This document shows, one piece after another, positions 48,868 through 59,629 of a stretch of DNA of 64,000 nt. Numbering within the stretch: the stretch's first letter is position 1; every line of letters begins with the position of its first letter. The notes below the pieces were generated by a model, which made no database searches, had not been told where the DNA came from, and saw only the letters and a program-made list of their open reading frames with translations. The position numbers were made by a program, and so were the translations under genes. The DNA comes from Cyanoderma ruficeps (lineage: Eukaryota > Chordata > Aves > Passeriformes > Timaliidae). Where the stretch lies: the NCBI GenBank assembly GCA_008694505.1, contig VZDJ01000301.1:7579274-7643273 (forward strand), given 5' to 3'.

Positions 48868-51800
48868 TGTTTTTGAGTCCACGATCTATACAGGTATTTA
48901 CAAGGCATGGAAATGGATAACAGCACAAAATACAATTGAGGTATAAGCTAAGAGCACAGTATGTCATGTTTCAATAAATATAATTCAAAATTTGTAAACT
49001 AAGTGACCAGATAGATGCATCTTGTCTACTAAAACCATATAAAATATCTGTTAAATCTCACGTGAGGTAGAGGACAGTTCTGTGTGTCATGTAATGCAAC
49101 CACAGCAATGCTGACAATAAGACTGTACATCATTGGCAAAGTATTAAAAATTGCTGAACGCACTGATGGTTTTTCACAGGCTTTTCCTATGGTTTCAGAA
49201 TAGTCACTCAGCCTGGTGCCTCGAGCTAACACGGACTCGGTTGTTTCGCAGCTACTTTCTGTCGTTTGAGAGAATCATACTGGCATGTCAACAGCAATAA
49301 ATACTTCAGAGAGCGAGGATGAAAACACACAAAAAAAACGTTCTGTCAATCACAGAAAGCAACGTGATGGCAACGAAATATTTCAGACCAACTTTTTATT
49401 ATTTCCTAGGATTCGTTTAAATACAGTACAGCTGTGCTTTCCTTTAAGTGAGGTATCTCTTAGAAGAAAAAAAAAAAATTCGATTGGTATCGTTACACTT
49501 AATTGATTTTCAAATAGCAAAATTTTATACCGTGTTTGCTGTGCTTGACGAAGTGCTTAAAACTCATTTTTCAAGCATTTTCCAACTGAACTACTAACCC
49601 TGAAAAAACCAATTTGCTAAGTATTGGAGACACACTATAAAATCATCGTGCAATTTGTAAGCAATAACTGCTTTCACAAAAGCTAAAAAAGACCGTATTT
49701 TTTTTAAATAGATATATGCAGCAAATAGAAAAATCTACAAGCTTTCTGTAAAGAAAACCAATGAACACTCACACTACAAATGCAATGAGCAAAAAGAAAA
49801 CTGAAATTTGCAGCTTTCTGCTGCTTACAATCGATGGCTTAAATTAAATTCCCGAAATATTGCAAGCACAGATTAATAGGTAGGAGAAATTACGTCTTTT
49901 GTCGACTTCACCATTTTATAGAAAACTCTGTTGTGTGGATTAATTACACGAATTAAGTGCAGAAAAAATACAAAGTTGTTAATCTTTACTGACAATCAAA
50001 ATAGATACTCTACAAACAAGTGAATTCTAGGAAGCTGACCACGACAGCATTTCAAGGCCAACTTCCCAACTAATGCTAGGAAAGGTTTCCAAAAATTTCA
50101 TAACACGTTCTAGCTATCCCCTCCCCCAATACAAAACAAGAATGTATGAATAAAACGTTGTGACTTCTAAAACAGGGGCCAAGATTTCTTTCTTTTCAGG
50201 CCACCAGTAGCTTTATGCTCCCACCCAACTTTTCCTACGTCACTAATTGCATTATGCCTTTACTATTATGTACAGATGGTTTTACACCTAAGCTATCAAT
50301 ATATTAAATATAGAATAAAATTAGTTTAAGTATGTGAAACATAACTACATTCATCTAAATACTCAAAACAGAACGATATGCTTTACAAAAACTAAAACAC
50401 AGACTTAACTAAGTTTGGAGATTTAGATAAAAATCTCTTTTGTTGAGGGACACCTGGTTACACTGTGAGTGAGGGTGTTTCCAGACTGCCAAAATTACAA
50501 GAGTTTTACCCTCTAAGCTCTTATATTTTATTGACTGAAGTATACAAAGCATGTTAAAATTCTCTTTTATAAAAGCATAGGAGCAAATTAGGTATTCACC
50601 TCGAATCCTACTTATTCCAAAAGGTGCACTAGGCAACTTCCACCTTGGTGTGGGTGTTTAATAAATCAACTTTCAAATTATAGACAATTTTAGGACTTTG
50701 TTCTACAGGCTTCATGTCACAACTACCTGGGGAAACTACTTCTTGCCTGAAAAGATCAGCAAGCAATGACTGAAGGCAAACCAAACAATACATAAAATGA
50801 GCATGCTAGCACTAAAAGCAAAGACCTAATGACTGATTTAGTCTCTACCATTAAGTGTGCACTTAAAGTGAGGGCCCTCAAGTGTGCATTCCAAGTTCCT
50901 ATGTCAGCCTATAAAATGAACCATTCAATAGAATTAGGATAAGGTAGCAAAAAGAAAAAAAAAAAAGGTCAACATATATTTATTCTAGAACTTAAGAGCA
51001 TTATTTACAATTTACTAAAAAACTATCTTTCAGGGACTGTGAGCACACAAAGGTCTATGGCACATTTATGTATACATTATTACTTAAAATCAGTAGAAAA
51101 TCAAGTCTACACGTATGAAAATTGTTTGTGTTACGTCAAGAGCCTGAAAGTAGTATTTAAGAATTTCAAGAGGATTACAATAATTTAAAATGCATTCTAA
51201 CTTTAGATTAACTAAATGGAATATTTACAAAGCTACTTTTAAGGTCATTTTAATAAATGCTCCATTTGCTTTACCAGCCAGATGTTCAGAAACGATTCGG
51301 AGGCCTTATCTGCAATTGGAATTGATAAAAACTTCCTACAGCTGCTGGAATTCTTGCAGCAATGAAAATATTGGTACAAAGGATGGGCAGCAGCATTTTC
51401 AGAGCCTCCAGCAGTGACCCAAGTGTTGGCTGAGGCACCTGGGCTACACCAGCCCTCCACTGCCACTGCTGAACCGAGGGGGACATCCCAGCAGGAGTCA
51501 CAGAACACAGACAAGAATGGAAAGGGAATATTCACTATCCTACTGCTTGAATAACCCCAGGAGGGCTCCAAACATTGCACTGCTGAGCTGTAAACACTGT
51601 GCTGCAGCAGCCACTGCAGCTGGGAAGGAGCTTTGCCCACACCAGCAGCCCCAGCCTGCTCCACAACACTGAGAAGCAGCACAAAGGGACTCTTCTCCAT
51701 CCTTCAGCAACCCCCAGGTGGAATTTTCCCATTTCCCAGCTCATCCAACACAGGAGCTGCAGATCCCACTGGACAGCCTCAAGCTCTGCTCCCCGACCAT

Positions 51801-52069
51801 TACAGCTCCAGCAAAACTCCTGCCTGCTCTCCCTGGGTCCACGGCTCTGGTGGCTGGACAACAAAACATTTGTGGTGTTTTTAAAGCAAGCGGTGCACAC
51901 ACAACCAGAAGCATTTAGTCAGCACCTTTCCCTCCAAACCAAGCTGCAAAGACAGGCCTTTTCCTTTTTACTTTGTGGGGTTTTTTTCTTGGTTTTTTTC
52001 TTTTTTTTAAAGGAAAAATTTGGAGATGGGAGCTGAAGAAGAGAAAAATATAATCCTGGTCTTCTTTTC

Positions 52070-52133
52070 TGGCAAGGGGTGGAACTAGATGATCTTTAAG
52101 ATCCCTTCCAACCCAAACCATTCTATGATTCTC
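52070..52133 (+). mobile_element. CR1 LINE 3' tail, plus orientation
   Basis: The text aaggggtggaactagatgat ctttaagatcccttccaacc caaaccattctatgattct is an almost perfect CR1 terminus with its ATTCTATGATTCT end. It is severely 5'-truncated. It lies antisense within the proposed SKIL 3'UTR. Confidence 0.92.
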
Positions 52134-53872
52134 AACACTGACAAAGAAAATTGGGTTTTTTTAATCTAACCTGCTTTACTTCTCAGTGTAAATATGACAC
52201 AGAGCTCATAAAAAATTGTACAGTTATTAAAAAAATCATCTTATGACTCCGTGACATTTAATTTACCACCTCATTTCTCATGCAATTTAAAGATATGTGC
52301 AATTTTATCTTTCTCTGTGATATTCAATCTTGTTATATCACTAACAGAGAAACAAAAAAGAACAACAGTTTTCAGTTTTACTAGTTAAGGGGGGAAAAAT
52401 ATCTATGTAGGCTTTTACTAGTGGTTTTAGCCAAAATTAACTGAATTATTAAGAGAATATTAAAATTAAGTACCTCAAAACCAGAAACTAAAAGCACAAG
52501 TTAAAATTATGTAGTGAAGCACTAGAATTACTAAAATATTCCTATCATTGACGTGATCAGCTGACATCTGCCAGCTGCATCCAATTTTTTGGAGAGAAGT
52601 GCAAAAAAAGTTTTTCTTCATCCAACTTTAGCCATGCATTTAACCCACTAGGAACCAGACTTCAGAAGTACTCAGACATTATCTATATACATAAAACAGT
52701 AATTCTGTACAATTACACATTTCCCAATGTTATAGCTTAACAAACATGCTGTATTTTCTTAATTCATGGTAACCCTACCATGCCATTCAAATACAGAGAC
52801 TATCAAAATGATTTTTCAAAGTGCCATACCTCAGAATTTTATATTTTAAGTTATGATCACAATGTCAGTTAAGGCCTGTTCTTTGTAATGAAAGAAAAAT
52901 CCACAAGTTGGCAAGAAGCTCAAAGTGTGGAGGCTTGGGGTTCTCAAGAAATTAATACATGTTCCTTAATAAATATCATTTTTCTGGAAAGCATTAACGT
53001 CTGAAAAACAGTTAAGTCAGGCTTTCTCGGTTTCTAAAAGGAAAAGCCTCACCTTTAAGCCTTTTATTAATGTTTCTTTCATAGGTGCTCCAGAGGAAAA
53101 AACAGAAGAAAACTTGTGAATTTTTAACTTCCCAAGATTCCACTGTAACTGCAATTTTTTTAATTTGCAAAACCAAACCAAAACAAAAAAAAACAACCCC
53201 TAATGTTTTCTTCTTCCAGCAGAGCAAGCAAGTGCTGGCTCTGACACTCTTTAGATTGATAATGAGTTGTTAAACAGACAATACTGAAAAGATCAGCTGA
53301 CTTCACACAATGAAATTATGAGAAAAACTCATGCTGGTAAATCACTTTTGATACTCAGTCATCAATCAGTTGTGGCAATTTTGAGCTCTGCCTTACAGAC
53401 ACAAAGCTGCCTTTACTTTCCTCAGTTCAAGAATATTTAATTCTCACTGAAACCCAAACTATTTAAGACCTTGAAGAACTGAGGATATTTTTAATGTACT
53501 TTTATACCTGGATGTGCAATTGATAGCAAAATAAAGATATCCACACATGTTTTAACAGACAATGTTAAAAGGTGTAGAGTCCTTAAGACTGCATTAGAAA
53601 TAGACAGAAACTGGTCACTCTAAATCAAGAGTTTCTTATTTTTCATTGTTTGAGAAAAACGCCAGTACAAATCAATGGAGATTTTCATTGGTTAGGAAAA
53701 TCTAAAAATGTCTATCTCTATTTATTTATATCTATGTATATCTTCATCTGCACCTGTCTGGGCAATAGAAATCCAGAGAGAACACTTTTTCTCAGCACAC
53801 AAACATTGTTCACAATCATTAAAACCAGAACACCCTGTTTGAAGGACACAGCCGTGCTTCCTCTTCCAGTTT

Positions 53873-54034
53873 CTATTTTCCTTTCCCGTTTTTCGAAGAT
53901 TTCAGGATCTGTAGTTTCAATTCTTTTATCATCATCTCCAACTTTTCCCGGGCCTCTCGCTCCTGCCTCAGTTCATCCTGGAGCTCTTGTCTATCTGCCT
54001 CGGCATGATCCAACCTCTGCCTCAACTCTGCCAG
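53873..54034 (-). CDS. SKIL: SKIL last exon (end of coiled coil, stop TAG)
   Basis: 53 codons plus stop after a gtttgacag acceptor, phase 0. It encodes [40 protein letters not shown] and [13 protein letters not shown]. The leucine-rich heptads end the dimerisation coiled coil. The last residues differ from the human tail I recall, but the frame stays intact up to the stop. Confidence 0.95.
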   Translation of the reverse strand: MAELRQRLDHAEADRQELQDELRQEREAREKLEMMIKELKLQILKSSKNGKGK

Positions 54035-57000
54035 CTGTCAAACACGACACACAGAGAGGCAGAGTAAATTTTAACAAACTCATTTAAAACATTAAAGGAT
54101 CACAGATGGCTCTCTAAACATCCAAGAATTTCAACCCACCAGAATTATGCAGTTATTAAGAATTATGCACTTACCTGCTACAGCATTAGCAATATCAATG
54201 TGCAAAGTTGCATAAACATCATACTATGATTAAAAAAATGAGAAAATCTAATTTTTAAATGGATATAAATTCTAGTTATACAAACTGTCACACCAGACTG
54301 TCAATAACACACAGATTACGTTGGGGAAAACTGTGATGATGTCTGCATCAGATGTGTCACAAATCCCAGAACAAACTGCATTTCTTCATTTCCCTGGTCC
54401 ATTTCCCTTACCTGACAAAATACTGGTTTTATTTCAAAGCCTGAATGTATTTCTAGAAGAAACAAAACAAACCACCAACACTGTTTTCTGATATTCCTTA
54501 GTATAAAAGAAATACTCAGAAAATCTTATACATAACCATCTGTGTGTGTGTGTTCAAATATAAACCACACAAATGTTTTTGTGATGCATTTTGTGTTTAA
54601 CCATGGAAATTAGGTATTATTTTCCTCTTTGGAATACAGTAAGGCTCAAACTTGCTAGAATGTCACCAGAATTATTTATGGTGACATCTGGAAACATCTT
54701 TCCAAGTGTGGGAAAGTTCCTTATTGCTTACAGTATACTACCAGCAGTTAAAACAGGGAGGAGACTGGAAAGCAGCTATCCTCTCTCCCATTGATTTATA
54801 GGGTTATTTCTTACTAAAAGACCTCACTGCATCCAAAAAAATCCTTTATAATGATGTGTATCTACGTGATGTACATCATCACTAAGCATCCATCTCACTG
54901 AGAATTAGGAAGACAGCTCATGAGAAGGAAAGAGCAGGAACATACAGGCTATTCAATACTGGTGTCCACCAACTGCTACAGAATGGACTGGGAGAAGGAA
55001 TGGCTGTGCTGGTTTCAGGGAAACACCACATTTCATCCCCATGCTTTAATCAGAAATACTTCAGCAATTCTTAGAGAACAGCAGGCTGTTAATGCAAGTC
55101 CTGACTGCACCAGTGATGCAGTGAAGTGCTGCAGTGCAACAGTGCCCACTGCCTGCATGCTGCAGCACGTCTCTGGCTTTGGTTTCCAGCTCTAAGGAAA
55201 GGCTCCAGGACTGGTTATTCTGCCCTACTGTGACTGACAGGGTGAATCAACTATTTCAATGAACAAGTCCAAAAGGGGGACAAGACAGTGCATATTCAGA
55301 CAGGCCTGGAAAGGGGAAGAGACTTTTAAGCAAGTTGCAAATACCAAATCCTTAAATCTGTTTAATGCACAAGGAGAGTTCCTCCCAGTCCACAGTTCTC
55401 AGACAGAAAAGGCAGCCTGGGCAACTGCTTCAAGAACAGATCAGATCAAGGCTTTTTTAAAATGCTGTATACACAGCTTGGGGAAGTTCCCTGTTACCAA
55501 GACCTCTGTTTAACTCTGGTGCTTCTTGGAACCAGAATCTACTGCAAGATGTGACGAATGGAGAAAAAGGTTCAAATCATACCTTGTGAATAGATCTACC
55601 ACAGAGGTAATAACAGAGCAAACTTTTACAGAAGGAATGTATGTAGTTTTCAAAGTCTGACTTCAAAAGAAACCCACAACCAATCTCCTTGGGGAACAAT
55701 CCACAGTTTTCACCCTCCAAAGGAAGTGAGCTGCACAAGCCCTACAGAATGTGCTGTACATGATGATCTCCATAAATTAGAACACGTCGTTACTTGCACT
55801 AATAGGGCTTGTACCAGATGTTTAGTAAATCAGGCCTTAGTCAGAGAGGATTATTTCTGGCAGCAAAGGCCAAGAATCAGTGGAGTGGGATGTCATGAAA
55901 TTAAATTCATGAGAAGGATTTACGACGCGAGTCTCTGCCCTACTCACCAAAAATACCAAAACCTGTCTCTCAAGTAGTGCCTGTTTCTCAGTTTGAGTCA
56001 GTCAGAACAGGAAACATACACAACTGTGAACAAAGGACCACAGAGCTCCACTGAGCTCAAGCTTTGTATTTCGTTCACTTTAAAAACGAGCCTGTTAAGA
56101 CTAGTTTTCTGTGATATGGTGCAAAATAAAAAAATTAATCATAACTACAGCTGATTTTTAAAAGGGGCATTCCAAGGTTCCCTTTGTCATTAACTGTATT
56201 TTTTCCCATTGGAATAACCTCCAACATAAAGAAGCAACAGTAAAACTGAACAGGAAAGTGAGAGGAAAAAACAACTCCATAGGTTTTGACATACGAATCA
56301 AAGAGAAGAGAGACAGTAACATGATTTTCATTTCCAAGAAAACTCTTGGCCAAATGTTTTGACAGAGCCCAGAAAGGGCTCATCAGATACTGCAGAAGAT
56401 TCTACCACCAAGGAATATGAGGAGCAGCAAAGTATGCTGCTAATCTGACAAAAAGATGGTTCAGAGGTTTGGATTATTTTTTACACATAATAATGATAAT
56501 GTTTAGGTCTATATCATGGGCAAACAGAATTTGTTTTAAATGAGGATTAACAGACCTCATGTTTAAGTTTAATATTTCATCAATAATATATGTTTCTGTA
56601 AGTTACATTCTACCTCAGTTTCAATCAAGGTTCAGGGAAATAAATATTGCTGTCACTGACCTATTTTGATATCTGTGGTTTCAGAACACACAGAGAAAAT
56701 GAAACCTCAGGGTGGCTGAACAACTCCACAATTTCCTGATACACTAAACATGTTTTGTTTGAAATAAACCTTCCTTTCTCACCTGTGCTGCATATTCAGC
56801 TTCTTTATCTTTCTCCAAATTGGAGTCACAGCTACATTTTTGTTTCATCACTTGGTCCAGTTTCTTCTCCAAGTCTCTCTGCTCAAAATAAAATTCTTCC
56901 ATTCTTTGTGCATGCTCTGCTTGCAAACATTCGAGTTCTTTTTGTAAATTCTGCTGCTCTTCAGTCAGTTCCTTCATAGCTTTAGAGTTGCTTAACATTT

Positions 57001-59629
57001 CCACTTCCTGTAAAGAAAGATCAAGATCTCATACTCCTTCCTTCTAACACCAGAAAAGTAAAAAGCCCTGAATTTAAAAGTCTCTCTGGAACCACTGAGG
57101 CCAGAAAGACCATTTGGAACTACCAGTAACAACAGCCTGATAATGGTATTTATCTACTTACCAGTGACAGCATGGAATTCTGTAACATGCACCTGATTTT
57201 TAAGAAATTACTTATATTTCCAAGTACATGGAGTTTCTAGAAACAAATTTGCACTTCCAGCAGTGAACCTCAGGAAGCAGCAGCACTGATTCACTGAAAC
57301 ATACTTTGAAGATGCAAGCGTAGCATCAGAAAACAAAATGAAGTGTTTGATTTCTCTGTTCACTGACACTTTGATACTTTTAAACTCGTATTTTTTTAAA
57401 CTTATCTACAAGCTTTGAAAAACTTTCGGAAAAACTTTGAAGTAGCAGCTCTAGGGCCCTACCTGAGCTTCTAGATTCTGAGATTAACATTTAAATTAAA
57501 ATAAAGTAAATTAAAGTATTAGGTCTGTTCCATGGATGCAAGAAGCAAAGACAGTATTTAACTGAATTCAAAAAACAAAAATGTCACAGATGAACACCAG
57601 CCTCTAAAACCATCCATTATTAAAGAAAAGGCTAAAAATAAAATCCCTAAAAGCACAGATTAGCAAATGGGAATAGGAAGGTGGTGTTCTTTTTTTATCC
57701 AGTGATAAGACCATTCCTAGAATCCTGATATCTGCATCTTTAAAAACCTGAAAACGGAGACATTTTAGAGAACACAGCAAAAGCAGGAGCTGCTTGGACC
57801 CAGCAGCTGCAAAGCGAAGAGACACCACTTATTAGTGGGCTCAAAACTCATGAGCATAAGGGATATTGAAGATTTAGTGTCTGGATTTAAGCTGAGGGAA
57901 AGATGATCCGTGTGCTTTGGTGTTTCTAAATGATGCAATCTGTGATGTTGAGTGTGGAGCCAGCAGGCTCACACCAGCTCCCTGCTGCCCAGGGGGAAAA
58001 TGCACCCTGACCGCCACGGTACCATTTGGAGCTGCTGCTTCCTCCGCAAAATCACGTTCAGCTTCTCCTGCTGCTTGATGTAGGTTTTCATCACTTCTTC
58101 CATGATCCTTCCCTTGTCATCCTCACAGCTGATGTCTTTCATGAGGGTGGGGGACAAGGTTCGTGCCTCAGCACCTCCCTCCCCACGGCCAGAGTCTCTG
58201 GTGGTTTTGGAAGAAACACGCTCGGACTTTCCACCTCTCGCAGGACGAGCTGACGCAGGAGGATCTACACAGGAAAAAAACCAGAGAACAACAGTCACAG
58301 GAAGTTCAAATTCCAGAGTGACAAAAACGCAAAGAAAACTGAGAATTCTAGCTCAGTGTAAAGCTTTCCAAAATTCCACGGCATTAAAATCAAAACATTT
58401 CAATATAATTTTCACTACTCACCTAAACGTTTATTTGGCTGCTCCATACCAGTTTTCAAGTCAATTTTTTCCTGTTCTTCAAGAGAAAGCTCTGGATAGG
58501 AGGCAGCTTTTTTGTGCTTTCCACTACTCAGCTTCTTCTCTGACTGCCCAGGTGAGGATTTATTAACTTCTGAAGCTTTTACTGTTGTTTTTGAAACATC
58601 CTTATATTGAGATGCAAGAGACACATTCGGGGCAACCACTTTATCACACATATAAAGGTAGTAACTGAAACAGCAGAAGAATAAAATTCATAGTGAAAGG
58701 TAAGACATAATAAATGATGGCTGGTTGAGAGCAGTAAGTTTAATTTAACATGAGTTCAAACTGTGAAAGCATCAATGAAAAGTAAGCACATCCTTTACAT
58801 CCTTTTAAAATTTTTTCTATGCAAAAGGAAAGCCTAACCATCCACTTAATCTTTACTGAGTAGATTATCTAGATAAGGTTTGGAGGCTATCAAACAAGTA
58901 GATTTTCCAAACATGGCTGATTAAAAAAAAAATTACAGAAAATCATATGAAGGCTCCATTTAAATGCAAAGAGTGAAATTAGAATGCCACTGAATCCAGA
59001 CTCTCCAGCACTTTCATAACCCTCATATTAGCAATGGAGGATGGGGAAACCAGGAAACCAGTCCACAGACAATTCAGCTGCAGCCCTTGTTCCACTGTGG
59101 AAGAAAACCTTCCAACACATCTTGGAAGTCTTTTCTGGAAGGAAATTAAGTTGTCCTCATGGTAAAAGGACCCTGTGCAGCTTTCCACATGCATGCATTG
59201 TATTACAATATGAAAGATCAAAAGTTACCTCTGCCATTTCTACTAAGAAAGGGGAAATTTTAATTTCATTTCAATTGTATTGCTTGGTGAAGAACACCCA
59301 CAGATCACAGCTTGAGTCCTATACCAAAAAACTCATAAGCAGTTCATTTGTATTTACACTAAGAAATGCATAAAAATTTAGGGTTAAATCATTCCTGTGT
59401 GATACCTTAAGAATTTTCCTGACAGTTCGGGTTGCAAATACATTTCTTTTTCAGTTTGAATTATTTCTAAATAGCCAAAAGTATTTGAATACTTGACAGT
59501 GCTTATAGTTCTACATAAGAAACTCAGTTACCTGGGGTGGAAAAAGGAAGGTGGTTGAGGATCAGTTTCTGCTTCTTGCTTTATAACTGGATACCACTGT
59601 GATAATTCCAGGTTCTGCTGTGGCTCTGC
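53873..59629 (-). CDS. SKIL: SKIL (SnoN), C-terminal half, five exons; 5' part outside the window
   Basis: The exons in transcript order are 59629-59532, 58664-58423, 58264-58023, 57007-56783 and 54034-53873. They join in frame to 322 residues plus stop. Landmarks are [61 protein letters not shown], then a long coiled coil ([15 protein letters not shown] ... [15 protein letters not shown] ... [15 protein letters not shown]). SnoN is a SKI-family nuclear corepressor that binds SMAD2/3/4 and recruits NCoR/HDAC to restrain TGF-beta signalling; its coiled coil mediates dimers with itself and SKI. Human SnoN is about 684 residues, so roughly the first 360 (Ski/Sno and SAND domains) lie beyond 64000. 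The tail ends KSSKNGKGK. It is a SKI-family proto-oncogene; nothing suggests damage. Confidence 0.95.
54035..56782 (-). other. SKIL: SKIL last intron
   Basis: A 2.7 kb AT-rich intron with a short TG repeat near 54.54 kb. No gene or clear transposon was recognised; the frames of 60 to 90 codons are unsupported. Confidence 0.5.
54539..54551. repeat. Short TG dinucleotide repeat
   Basis: Six TG units in SKIL's last intron. It is a minor microsatellite. Confidence 0.7.
56783..57007 (-). CDS. SKIL: SKIL internal exon (coiled coil)
   Basis: Exactly 75 codons, phase 0 at both ends, between ctttacag and gtgaga. It is almost wholly coiled coil: [36 protein letters not shown] and [15 protein letters not shown]. 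Cysteines in KQKCSCDS interrupt the heptads, a SKI/SNO feature. Confidence 0.95.
58023..58264 (-). CDS. SKIL: SKIL internal exon (linker and start of coiled coil)
   Basis: 242 bases after ctgtgtag. The first half is disordered and basic ([14 protein letters not shown]), the second half begins the helical region ([20 protein letters not shown], ending KQQLQM). The donor is ATG/gtaccg, which agrees with consensus only at the first three intron bases. The neighbouring exon joins it in the right phase to give QLQM-EVEML, so the boundary is well supported despite the weak donor. Confidence 0.92.
58423..58664 (-). CDS. SKIL: SKIL internal exon ([10 protein letters not shown]...)
   Basis: 242 bases between ctgtttcag and gtgagt. 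It encodes [16 protein letters not shown], a serine- and lysine-rich stretch and [15 protein letters not shown]. The middle is divergent and low in structure, as expected for the SnoN linker between the SAND domain and the coiled coil. Confidence 0.94.
59532..59629 (-). CDS. SKIL: SKIL internal exon ([10 protein letters not shown]...)
   Basis: 98 bases between a tttcctttag acceptor and a gtaact donor, phase 0 at its start and two bases into a serine codon at its end. It encodes 32 residues including [15 protein letters not shown] and QPPSFFHP. This is the first SKIL exon visible in the window. Confidence 0.93.

Larger units (their letters stand above)
48845..53872 (-). other. SKIL: Probable long SKIL 3'UTR
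   Basis: After the SKIL stop codon, AT-rich sequence without further splice-bounded coding exons runs for 5 kb. It ends with an AATAAA on the minus strand at 48867-48862. A multi-kilobase 3'UTR is normal for SKIL, a short-lived regulated mRNA. The stretch holds a CR1 tail at about 52.1 kb and a GC-rich block at 51.39-51.87 kb that differs from its surroundings. Earlier minus-strand AATAAA copies (for example near 50977) could give shorter forms. Confidence 0.45.
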
